This document shows, in pieces, positions 6,843 to 13,332 of a stretch of DNA of 17,221 nt. Where the stretch lies: assembly GCA_002321395.1 (NCBI GenBank), contig DCMK01000020.1:1-17221 (forward strand). The letters are read 5' to 3'. The position numbers and the translations under genes are program-made. Under the pieces are notes generated by a model. The model was not told where the DNA came from. It was given only the letters and a program-made list of their open reading frames with translations, and ran no database searches. This stretch comes from Caryophanales bacterium UBA1624 (lineage in GTDB: Bacteria; Bacillota_I; Bacilli_A; RFN20; CAG-826). Position 1 is the stretch's first letter; each line of letters opens with the position of its first letter.

Positions 6843-6994
6843 CATATGGGGTCTTAACAAGGGAAAGGCCGATGCGCTGCCTCGGACACCTGAGTCCTGG
6901 CAGCACAAGGAAGAGGGTTCCAAGAAGCTCTGCGGCGCCAGGGGGGGCAAGCGAGTGCCTGCAACTTCCCGCAAAACTATCCACTTATCGTTGG
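6843..6994. other. Gene-less stretch with a strong hairpin
   Basis: Continues the non-coding gap that starts at 6527; 6527-6686 shows nothing I can name, and 6687-6842 is the IS remnant. GCTGCC (6876-6881) pairs with GGCAGC (6899-6904), and inside it GGAC pairs with GTCC around ACCTGA. There is no T-tract on either side, so it is not a standard terminator, though it lies downstream of the minus-strand WYL gene. Confidence 0.4.
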
Positions 6995-8323
6995 TTAGTG
7001 TGCTTCAGCTTGTTTGATTGCGGTTATTAATCTGCGTTTGGGACTATCTTCTAAGTAGGTAACTCTCTTTAATAATTCTTCTGAGAAATAATTTGCTAAA
7101 TTCTTATTCAAGGAAACGGGTTTAATGATTGTGACCATATCGGCAACGCAGACCCCTCCAATGCCGTATGGGCAAGACAGCAACCAGGACATAAACGATC
7201 CATTGTCTACCGAGATGCATGCTAATCCATATTTTAAATGCCCGCTTTTTCGAGTCTCATCCATCATAATTGGCTGATTATCGATGCCATTTGCGTCATC
7301 TTTGATTCGGTTCTCGGCTCCAGTGACCGTATTGGTTTCTCGATATCTGAAGTTTTCCGAGAAGAATTCTTCAAATGACCTCTTGAGAATGTCTTTAAGC
7401 CCCAAATTGAAAGAAAAGGAGACCACATAAGTTTGTCCGCCGTGAGGCAGAATGCTTTGCTCAAGCATGTTGTCGATAGTCCCGTATTTTCTTGCTTGAT
7501 TCGGGCATTTCAGGCGGAACAATCGCTCGAAATCTCTGTGTTCATCTAGATCGTCGCACAACACGCTTCTTTCTGGACCATTAGCGATGCCAATTTCTTC
7601 TATCGCTTCAAATAAATATCCCTTGTAAAAAAGTAGTTCACCTGCCCTTTCATCAACATTGATTTGGCCAATGGGAAGCATAAAAGCATAAGGCTTGTTG
7701 TGGAATTCTTTGATTAAATAGACCCTATACCAAAAGAAATAATTCACCGCTTTCTTATTGTTGGGATTGATGATGCTTTGCTTGATTTTGATCATCTTGC
7801 CTTCGCGATAGGCTCTTTCAATAAGGTTGATTTTCCGAATGGTTTCTTTATCGTATTTCTTTCCGCCTCTCACTAGTTTTTTATACTCGCTATTAATGAT
7901 CCCTCTGTTTTCCTCGCTCGTAGAAAACGCGCTTAAAATCCTATCAATTAAAAAGTTAACATCCTCGTCTTTGGTGTATTTGTCATTGCTAATAGCGGCC
8001 AATATTTTTGCGACTTGACTTTCGTTTAATCCGTGCCTTTGCTCAATATAATATTTCCCCGAGCCTGTTGTTTCTAAGACAAAAGGAACGTCGCTAGTGA
8101 AATCATCGCTTATCTGCTTTAAGAATTTTAAGCATTCACCAATCCTTTGCCTTCGAACTTGATTGCCCGTTTTGGCGTTCTTATCGAATTTTAAACCATA
8201 CTTTCTTGCGTGCTCGCAAATATCGATCTGAGTGGCGGGGTTAAATTCATCGGTATGATTCAACAAATAATCTAAAGTTAAAAGCAACTCTATCTGGTGA
8301 ATTTTAGTGTCTGAAAGCGCCAT
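6995..8323 (-). CDS. WYL-domain transcriptional regulator
   Basis: A 442-residue predicted DNA-binding regulator. The N-terminus (residues 7-75: LLLTLDYLLNHTDEF, TQIDICEHARKYG, then RRQRIGECLKFLKQI) fits the winged helix-turn-helix start of WYL regulators. The middle (about 170-280) carries the WYL-type sensor region, and the end has VDNGSFMSWLLS followed by IKPVSLNKNLANYFSEELLKRVTYL, matching the C-terminal WCX-like part (the 'W-ll..g..v.v..P..l...' pattern). The start is certain: AAGGAGGT lies four bases before ATG. WYL proteins bind ligands, often nucleotides or nucleic acids, and some control phage-defence loci. The gene looks more AT-rich than its neighbours, which suggests acquisition. 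A perfect inverted repeat at 8385-8406 overlaps where its -35 should be, so self-control is likely. It is transcribed away from the 8692 gene. Confidence 0.78.
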   Translation of the reverse strand: MALSDTKIHQIELLLTLDYLLNHTDEFNPATQIDICEHARKYGLKFDKNAKTGNQVRRQRIGECLKFLKQISDDFTSDVPFVLETTGSGKYYIEQRHGLNESQVAKILAAISNDKYTKDEDVNFLIDRILSAFSTSEENRGIINSEYKKLVRGGKKYDKETIRKINLIERAYREGKMIKIKQSIINPNNKKAVNYFFWYRVYLIKEFHNKPYAFMLPIGQINVDERAGELLFYKGYLFEAIEEIGIANGPERSVLCDDLDEHRDFERLFRLKCPNQARKYGTIDNMLEQSILPHGGQTYVVSFSFNLGLKDILKRSFEEFFSENFRYRETNTVTGAENRIKDDANGIDNQPIMMDETRKSGHLKYGLACISVDNGSFMSWLLSCPYGIGGVCVADMVTIIKPVSLNKNLANYFSEELLKRVTYLEDSPKRRLITAIKQAEAH

Positions 8324-8362
8324 ATAACCTCCTTACATAAACTAAATATAATCTGCAAAGGA

Positions 8363-8368
8363 AGTATA
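8363..8368 (-). promoter_or_regulatory. -10 element of WYL gene
   Basis: TATACT on the minus strand lies 40 bases before the start codon. No good -35 is seen; its expected position (about 8386-8391) falls inside the inverted repeat, which suggests a regulator-dependent or repressed promoter. Confidence 0.45.
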
Positions 8369-8384
8369 TCACTTATTTGCTTTC

Positions 8385-8406
8385 AATGTACTGTTATAAG
8401 TACATT
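8385..8406. promoter_or_regulatory. Operator-like inverted repeat for the WYL regulator
   Basis: AATGTACT (8385-8392) and AGTACATT (8399-8406) are perfect 8-base arms with a 6-base spacer. The same half-site core recurs in the palindrome ATGTACAT at 8442-8449, centred exactly 50 bases away. The location upstream of the WYL gene points to autoregulation; binding is inferred. Confidence 0.6.
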
Positions 8407-8441
8407 TTGATTGCTAAATTATAAATGCGACACGAAAATAA

Positions 8442-8449
8442 ATGTACAT
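8442..8449. promoter_or_regulatory. Second ATGTACAT site
   Basis: An 8-base palindrome that shares the ATGTAC core with the inverted repeat at 8385-8406, in the gap between the divergent genes. It could be an auxiliary operator. Beyond it, 8450-8640 contains no gene I can support. Confidence 0.4.
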
Positions 8450-8641
8450 AGAAACTTTTGCCATCTTTATTAAAAAGCTCTGCCGTTATTGATGGATAGA
8501 CAACGATCAGGCAAGAATTATGTGTTGAAAAGAAGGCGGTAAGATAGCCCTCGCAAGATGGGGCCCTATATAAGAGCTTTGGAATAGCAGGCAGCGGGAG
8601 GGGGCGGGCCAGCCTTCCATGTTCTCTTTCGTTGAGCGCCG

Positions 8642-8669
8642 CTTTACGAACGTTATGCTCAAATATAAT
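8642..8669 (+). promoter_or_regulatory. Promoter of the unrecognised 8692 gene
   Basis: A perfect TATAAT (8664-8669) lies 22 bases before the start codon; the -35 is weak (CTTTAC, 8642-8647, 16-base spacer). Confidence 0.5.
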
Positions 8670-8691
8670 CTTTTACTAAAAGGGAGTAAAA

Positions 8692-9390
8692 ATGAGCGGT
8701 GATGAATATAAGAAGCATCTTGAAGGATTGATATCGGAATTCGTTGTCCTCCAAGAATCTTGCAAGGATTTTCAGAAGAAAATGGCGGAAATCGGCACCG
8801 CATTGCTGAACTGCGATTATCAATTGAAAAACAGCAGGGGCGAAGAAGTGACCATTACCCCTCTATGGATTGAAGCATACTACTTCCATGGGGAAAACTA
8901 TCATCCAAAGGACTCCGCGTGCCACAGGAACGCAAAGCAAAAAACGGAGAAATGGCAGTTGTATTTCCACCGAAAGGACCGCGAGAGCCAAAATAAGGAT
9001 GGCGGTTCCCGCCCAAATCGCAAGGACGGGGTGGATATTTGCCTTCCTGTCAAAAAGAAAAGCGATATAGAAGAAATCTATTTTTCCTTTTTGATTAAGC
9101 GTTGCGAAATCGACGGAGATAGATACTTGCAGACGAAGGAGTGCATCACTAACGGAAATCAGCCTAAAAAGTCGCCCCTTTCCATCGAAGGACGGCTTTC
9201 GGATTTTTCCGATTCCGAAACAACGGTCTCGCTTGTAGAGCAGGCAGGTGCAAAGAGCAACAAAAATCGCATTAAACAAATTGTGAGATCGGGTTTATCA
9301 TCGGAGATAGATCAGCCATGGGGCTTCTACCGCGCCGATTGTCTTGCACCGAAGATCAGCATAAGCATGAGTTGGGTCAAACCGCGATAA
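8692..9390 (+). CDS. Uncharacterised 232-residue protein beside WYL regulator
   Basis: I cannot assign a function. The protein is soluble, with no signal peptide or membrane segment. Residues 1-40 look helical (possible coiled coil). Residues 50-145 form a conserved-looking core: TITPLWIEAYYF, then H-P-K-D-S-A-C-H, a Gln, W-Q-L-Y-F-H-R-K, later RKDGVDICL, and FSFLIKRCEI. From memory, this H....Q..W.LYFHR...GVDI...LI+ pattern occurs in conserved unknown proteins, and the start (EAYY...D.A.H) distantly recalls 3-methyladenine DNA glycosylase (MPG) proteins; neither is verified. The tail (about 170-232) is polar. The ATG has AGGGAG five bases upstream and a TATAAT at -10. A hairpin follows. It is divergent from the WYL gene, in a region with an IS remnant, so it may be an accessory or defence-type gene. 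Confidence 0.7.
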   Translation: MSGDEYKKHLEGLISEFVVLQESCKDFQKKMAEIGTALLNCDYQLKNSRGEEVTITPLWIEAYYFHGENYHPKDSACHRNAKQKTEKWQLYFHRKDRESQNKDGGSRPNRKDGVDICLPVKKKSDIEEIYFSFLIKRCEIDGDRYLQTKECITNGNQPKKSPLSIEGRLSDFSDSETTVSLVEQAGAKSNKNRIKQIVRSGLSSEIDQPWGFYRADCLAPKISISMSWVKPR

Positions 9391-9417
9391 TCGTTTCAAC
9401 TCTTGTTTGTGCGTGGG

Positions 9418-9448
9418 GATAGAGCCTTTAGGCTTTATCGGTGCTTTT
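9418..9448 (+). terminator. Likely terminator of the 8692 gene
   Basis: GATAGAGCC (9418-9426) pairs with GGCTTTATC (9431-9439), including one G-T pair, around a TTTA loop, 27 bases after the stop. The tail (GGTGCTTTT) is only modestly T-rich. Confidence 0.5.
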
Positions 9449-9461
9449 AGCTATCCTCCAG

Positions 9462-9552
9462 TTTTGGCGGAGCAAGATTGTTCGTTTCCTACAGTAAACC
9501 GATGAAGGCCCGCGCCTTTTGCAGGGCGCCCTTCGGCGCCGCTCCGTCAAAA
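9462..9552. repeat. Nested inverted repeats in a gene-less stretch
   Basis: TTTTGGCGGAGC (9462-9473) and GCTCCGTCAAAA (9541-9552) are complementary over 12 positions with one G-T pair. Between them lie GC-rich palindromes, including GGCGCC (9525-9530) and GGCGCC (9535-9540) separated by CTTC. The region could fold as one branched RNA. The rest of 9391-9902 has no gene I can support; short open frames there look random. Confidence 0.45.
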
Positions 9553-9902
9553 GCGGAATGGATTCGGCAAACACCGCGTTTTCCTTCGAGAACCGAGTCC
9601 TGATCCGTTACGAGAGAATCATTCCAAACGTTTAGTAAGAGCGCCCTGTTCTTGTCTCTTGGGAGTTCCTTTTGTTTAGGGGGCGGCCAGCTGCCTCGCT
9701 AGAAATGTCTCCGTGTTTTGAGTTTGGTTTGCCACACATCGAGGGGATGCGTCCTCCGTGACTATTCGTTTCATTGGCAGGGAAGTCTAAAATTGGATTC
9801 CCTCTCGGTGTCTCTCTTGGCTCACGCAACACTCGCCACTTTTTGAAACGCCCTCCAAAAGAAAAATGGAAAGCTCGCCAATTTGATGTTTTTTAAGACG
9901 TA

Positions 9903-9914
9903 GTGCGCGTGCAC
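9903..9914. promoter_or_regulatory. Upstream LacI-type operator-like site
   Basis: GTGCGCGTGCAC is a near-palindrome with a central CG. It shares 9 of 12 positions with the site at 9957-9968 (GTGnnCGnGCAC), 54 bases away, and lies 9 bases upstream of the -35 box. Confidence 0.5.
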
Positions 9915-9923
9915 AAATTCGTG

Positions 9924-9952
9924 TTGACAGTTCTATGATGGGCATTTATGAT
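9924..9952 (+). promoter_or_regulatory. Strong promoter of the sugar operon
   Basis: A perfect TTGACA (9924-9929), a 17-base spacer and TATGAT (9947-9952). Transcription should start near 9958-9960, which rules out a GTG at 9955 as the regulator's start codon and supports ATG 9985. Confidence 0.85.
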
Positions 9953-9955
9953 GAG

Positions 9956-9969
9956 TGTGTTCGAGCACA
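9956..9969. promoter_or_regulatory. LacI-type operator at the transcription start
   Basis: TGTGTTCGAGCACA is a 14-base near-palindrome (12 of 14 positions symmetric) with the central CG typical of LacI/CcpA-family sites, and it covers the predicted start of transcription. Binding by the adjacent LacI-family protein would block the promoter. CcpA is an alternative binder. Confidence 0.6.
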
Positions 9970-9984
9970 TACAAAAACAATCTT

Positions 9985-10998
9985 ATGACGATCAAGGAAA
10001 TCGCTGATTTAGCGAACACATCAAGAGGCACCGTCGATCGCGTTATAAATGGGCGGGGAAAAGTCTCAAAAGAAGTTAAAGAACGTGTTTTAAAAGTAAT
10101 CGAAGAGACGAATTTTAAGCCCAATGAAATTGGGCGCAGTCTTTCTTTGTCTAACAAGAAGCTCACGATTGGCGTCGTGATTGGCAACGATAAGAACCCT
10201 TTCTTTACTTTGATGACCGAAGGCATCCTTAACGGCATGGATAAATATCGGCTTTCAGGCCTTTGCAACGTTGTTTTCAAAAGAGTTGATTTGCTTAACA
10301 AAGAATCGGTGCTTCGTGCTTTGGACGAACTAAAAGAAACGGAGCTCGACGGTATAATCGTCTCTTCATTAAAAGATGCGGAAGTAGTGGAAAAGATCGA
10401 TTCGTTTCACGTTCCTGTGGTGACTATTTCCGTCGACATTCCGGTTCATAAAATTTGTTACATTGGTTCTGATTACTGGAATTCAGGCTGCTTGATTGCC
10501 AATTTCATCAATTTAGTGAGGGAAAACGGATGCAACCTCGGCGTTGTCATTGGATCGAGACAGCATACCGGCCAAATCGAGCGCCTCGAAGGATTGAAAA
10601 ATACCATCCATGACAATATCAAAATCGTAGATGTGGCGGAAAACTTCGATAGCGAAGACATTTCCAAAGAAGTCGTTGCTAAAATGGTTGCCGAAAATCC
10701 TGAAATGAACTTAGTCGTCTTTTTGGGCGCTGGCGTTTTCGAGGGGCTTGCAGTATTAAAAAAATATAAGAATCGGATCCGGGCGATTACGGTCGATCAA
10801 AACGAAGCCATAAGCGAAGGCCTTCAATCGGGCTTGGTTATGGCAACGCTCACCCAGCACCCCTATACCCAAGGCGTTAAAGCAATGGAAGTGCTCTATG
10901 ATTTTTTGATTAGGAGAAAGAAAGTGCCGGAGAAGAAAATCTTGGATAACTCCATCATTTTGAAGGAATCCATTATTCCACATAAATTCATGGATTAA
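9985..10998 (+). CDS. LacI-family transcriptional regulator
   Basis: A 337-residue repressor-type protein that probably senses the sugar handled by the operon. The helix-turn-helix is residues 2-26 (TIKEIADLANTSRGTVDRVI, then NGRGKVS), followed by the hinge region (about 45-58, FKPNEIGRSLSLS) and a periplasmic-binding-protein-like ligand domain from TIGVVIGND (61) to the end. ATG 9985 is chosen because it gives the usual LacI start a residue before TIKEIA and lies about 25 bases after the predicted transcription start; a GTG ten codons upstream sits at or before that point. Oddly, there is no clear ribosome site before 9985, so translation may be weak, which suits a repressor. Two operator-like palindromes flank its promoter. 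The 18-base gap to the next gene indicates one operon. Confidence 0.9.
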   Translation: MTIKEIADLANTSRGTVDRVINGRGKVSKEVKERVLKVIEETNFKPNEIGRSLSLSNKKLTIGVVIGNDKNPFFTLMTEGILNGMDKYRLSGLCNVVFKRVDLLNKESVLRALDELKETELDGIIVSSLKDAEVVEKIDSFHVPVVTISVDIPVHKICYIGSDYWNSGCLIANFINLVRENGCNLGVVIGSRQHTGQIERLEGLKNTIHDNIKIVDVAENFDSEDISKEVVAKMVAENPEMNLVVFLGAGVFEGLAVLKKYKNRIRAITVDQNEAISEGLQSGLVMATLTQHPYTQGVKAMEVLYDFLIRRKKVPEKKILDNSIILKESIIPHKFMD

Positions 10999-11016
10999 AG
11001 AAAGGAGATTGATTTT

Positions 11017-12012
11017 ATGGGAAAAAGACTTGTGACCTTGGTGACTTGCCAATGGTCTGACCTCGACTTCGAAACCCTGTGCGCCACGGCTAAGAAGATG
11101 GGCTATGACGGCCTTGAATTAGCCACATGGGGAAATGCGTTCGATTTGGATCGCGCCTATGAAGACGATTCCTATGTCGATTGGATCAAAGCGACGTTAA
11201 AGAAACATGGCTTGGTCTTAAGCGCCCTTGCCACGCACATTATTGGGCAATGCGTTGCGGACGCCCCCGATCCCCGTCTAAACAATTTCGCTCCTGCCCG
11301 TTTGGCCAACAAACCCGAGGAAATTCGGCTTTGGGCCATCGAGTCCATGAAGAAAGCCGCGTTTGTTGCCAAAAAACTTGGCGTTCAGACCATCTCAGGA
11401 TTTACGGGTTCGCCCATCTGGAGATATCTCTATTCTTTCCCCCAAACCCCGGAAGAAATGGTGGAAGAGGGGTTCCGAGAAGTGCGCCGGCTTTGGCTTC
11501 CGATTCTTGACGTCTTTAAAGAAAACGGAATTCGATTCGCTCTGGAAGTCCATCCTGGCGAAATTGCTTTCGATTATTATACGTCGAAACGCTTGCTCGA
11601 AGTCTTCTCCGACCGTCCTGAATTTGGCCTCAATTTCGACCCTTCTCACTTATTGTGGCAAGGCGTCACCCCGCATATCTTCCTCGAGGATTTCATTGAC
11701 AAAATCTATAACGTCCACATGAAAGATGCGGCCGTTACCCTCAACGGAAGGACGGGTTTGCTTGGCTCGCATATTGATTTCGGCAGCCTGAAGCGCGGAT
11801 GGAATTTCCGCTCCCTTGGGCATGGCCAAGTTAATTTCGAGGAAATCATCCGTGTGTTGAACGCCTACGGCAACCATTGCGCCCTCGCCGTGGAATGGGA
11901 GGACTCCGGGATGGAACGCATCAGCGGAGGAACGGAAGCGTGCGCGTTCGTCCGCAAAGTGGATTTCGAGCCTAGCGACGTTAAATTCGACGACGCCATC
12001 GCCAATAAATAA
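11017..12012 (+). CDS. Sugar isomerase/epimerase, AP-endonuclease-2 TIM-barrel family
   Basis: A 331-residue cytoplasmic enzyme of the xylose-isomerase-like TIM-barrel superfamily (COG1082), members of which isomerise or epimerise sugars, keto-sugars or inosose using a divalent metal. The expected metal ligands are visible: Glu177 (ALEVHPGE), Asp208 (NFDPSH, with His211 nearby), His234 (NVHMKD) and Glu293 (AVEWED). The N-terminus has the family's GYDGLELATWG motif (29-39). AAAGGAG lies before ATG. It sits between the LacI regulator and a Gfo/Idh/MocA dehydrogenase, a pairing known from 3-keto-sugar pathways such as E. coli YcjR/YcjS and from inositol and C-glycoside breakdown. Which reaction applies here cannot be read from the sequence. 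Confidence 0.85.
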   Translation: MGKRLVTLVTCQWSDLDFETLCATAKKMGYDGLELATWGNAFDLDRAYEDDSYVDWIKATLKKHGLVLSALATHIIGQCVADAPDPRLNNFAPARLANKPEEIRLWAIESMKKAAFVAKKLGVQTISGFTGSPIWRYLYSFPQTPEEMVEEGFREVRRLWLPILDVFKENGIRFALEVHPGEIAFDYYTSKRLLEVFSDRPEFGLNFDPSHLLWQGVTPHIFLEDFIDKIYNVHMKDAAVTLNGRTGLLGSHIDFGSLKRGWNFRSLGHGQVNFEEIIRVLNAYGNHCALAVEWEDSGMERISGGTEACAFVRKVDFEPSDVKFDDAIANK

Positions 12013-12023
12013 AAGGAGCCGGC

Positions 12024-13181
12024 ATGAAAGAAAGATTGAACTACGGCATGGTTGGCGGGGATTTAAAGGCTTTCATCGGGGAAGTCCACCGCAAAGCCAT
12101 CAATTTCGATTCCAGAGCCGCCTTGGTCGCTGGAGCCTTCTCCATCGACCCAAAACTCGCGGAAGAATGCGCGGATGCCTATAACATCGACCCTTCTAGA
12201 AGGTACAAAGACTACAAAGAAATGGCGGAGAAAGAGTCGAAAAGGGAAGATGGGATTGATTGGGTTTCCATCTGCACGCCGAATTTCCTCCATTATCAAA
12301 TCGCCAAGGAATTCCTACTTCACGACATCAATGTCGTCTGCGAAAAGCCGCTTTGCTTCGAAATCGAACAAGCGGAAGAGCTAGTGAAGCTCGCTGAGGA
12401 AAGGAATCTCATCTTCGCTATTACCTACACCTACACCGGTTACACGATGGTTAAGGTCGCAAGGGAAATGATTCGCAAGGGCGAGCTTGGAAAAATCGTC
12501 GCCGTCAACGTTGAGTATGCGCAGGATTGGCTCATCGATTCCCTTGATCCGAATAACCAAAAGCAGACATCCCTCTCCGTTTGGAGAAGCGATCCGAAAT
12601 ATTCGGGTATCTCAAATTGCATTGGAGACATCGGAACCCATGCCGAAAACATGATTCATTACCTAACGGGAGAAGATATTACCAAACTGGTTTGCACGAC
12701 CGATTCCTATGGCATGGCCTTAGACATGAACGCCAACATGATTTTGGAATATGAATCGGGTTTCAAAGCGGCTTTATGGTGCTCACAGGTGGCTTGCTCC
12801 CATCTTAACGGGCTCCGCTTCCGCGTCTTTGGCGAGCTTGGCTCCCTTGAGTGGAACCAGGAGCATCCGGATTATTTGCAATATACCCCCAGAGGCCAAG
12901 CGCCCGAACTCTTTGCTCGGGGCGCGGGATATCTTGCGAAATACGAAGCTAGCAAATACTCCAGGCTGCCTGTGGGGCACCCGGAAGGTCTCACGATCGC
13001 CTTTGCAAATATCTATAAAAACGTCATCTCCGCGATTTTGAAGAAGGAAAACGGAGAAGAGCTGACGGAAGCCGACCTCGATTTCCAAAAAGCCGAGAAT
13101 GGCCTCGATGGCGTTCGTTTCATCCACAAGGCCATTGAATCTTCTAAAAAAGGCGAATGGGTCGACTTTAAGGATAAATAA
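12024..13181 (+). CDS. Gfo/Idh/MocA-family NAD(P)-dependent dehydrogenase
   Basis: A 385-residue oxidoreductase, expected to oxidise a sugar, glycoside or cyclitol (often at C3) with NAD(P). Visible: an N-terminal nucleotide-binding start YGMVGGDLKAFIGEVHR (7-23); VSICTPNFLH (81-90); the hallmark CEKP (106-109, Lys108), where the lysine contributes to catalysis; and GDIGTHAENM (201-210), with His206 at the family's catalytic position. The glycine loop departs from the common GGG.GAFIG by having Asp13 and Lys15. AAAGGAG precedes the ATG, 11 bases after the isomerase stop. It resembles the group containing ThuB-, YcjS- and levoglucosan-type 3-dehydrogenases, from memory only. It probably acts together with the isomerase on the imported substrate. 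Confidence 0.88.
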   Translation: MKERLNYGMVGGDLKAFIGEVHRKAINFDSRAALVAGAFSIDPKLAEECADAYNIDPSRRYKDYKEMAEKESKREDGIDWVSICTPNFLHYQIAKEFLLHDINVVCEKPLCFEIEQAEELVKLAEERNLIFAITYTYTGYTMVKVAREMIRKGELGKIVAVNVEYAQDWLIDSLDPNNQKQTSLSVWRSDPKYSGISNCIGDIGTHAENMIHYLTGEDITKLVCTTDSYGMALDMNANMILEYESGFKAALWCSQVACSHLNGLRFRVFGELGSLEWNQEHPDYLQYTPRGQAPELFARGAGYLAKYEASKYSRLPVGHPEGLTIAFANIYKNVISAILKKENGEELTEADLDFQKAENGLDGVRFIHKAIESSKKGEWVDFKDK

Positions 13182-13263
13182 ATTTGGGGCGACTTGTCCT
13201 GATTTATCAAAAAAGTTCAATGAACAGGAGGTGGAAGAAGAAAGGTACCAGATAACAAGTTTA

Positions 13264-13289
13264 GGGGGTTTATCGTCGGAATAGCCCCC
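13264..13289 (+). other. Intercistronic hairpin before binding-protein gene
   Basis: GGGGG (13264-13268) pairs with CCCCC (13285-13289); the inside pairs weakly (T-G, T-A). The 151-base gap (13182-13332) is the longest inside the operon. It also holds a GTTCAATGAAC mini-palindrome and TCCTG/CAGGA arms. No convincing internal promoter is seen. No T-tract follows the hairpin, so it is not a clear terminator. Confidence 0.4.
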
Positions 13290-13332
13290 AAAAAGAATTT
13301 TCAAAGAATCAAAAGGAGGAAAAAAGATTTCT

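Noticed and set aside
9632..9832. Minus-strand open frame of 66 codons in the gene-less stretch
   Set aside because: GTG start, no ribosome site and no motif; the composition looks random.
9955..9984. GTG 9955 as the LacI start
   Set aside because: The -10 box ends at 9952, so GTG 9955 would precede or coincide with the transcription start; family starts match ATG 9985.
13264..13289. GGGGG/CCCCC hairpin as an intrinsic terminator
   Set aside because: No T-tract follows (AAAAAGAATTTT), and the genes on both sides belong to one functional set.
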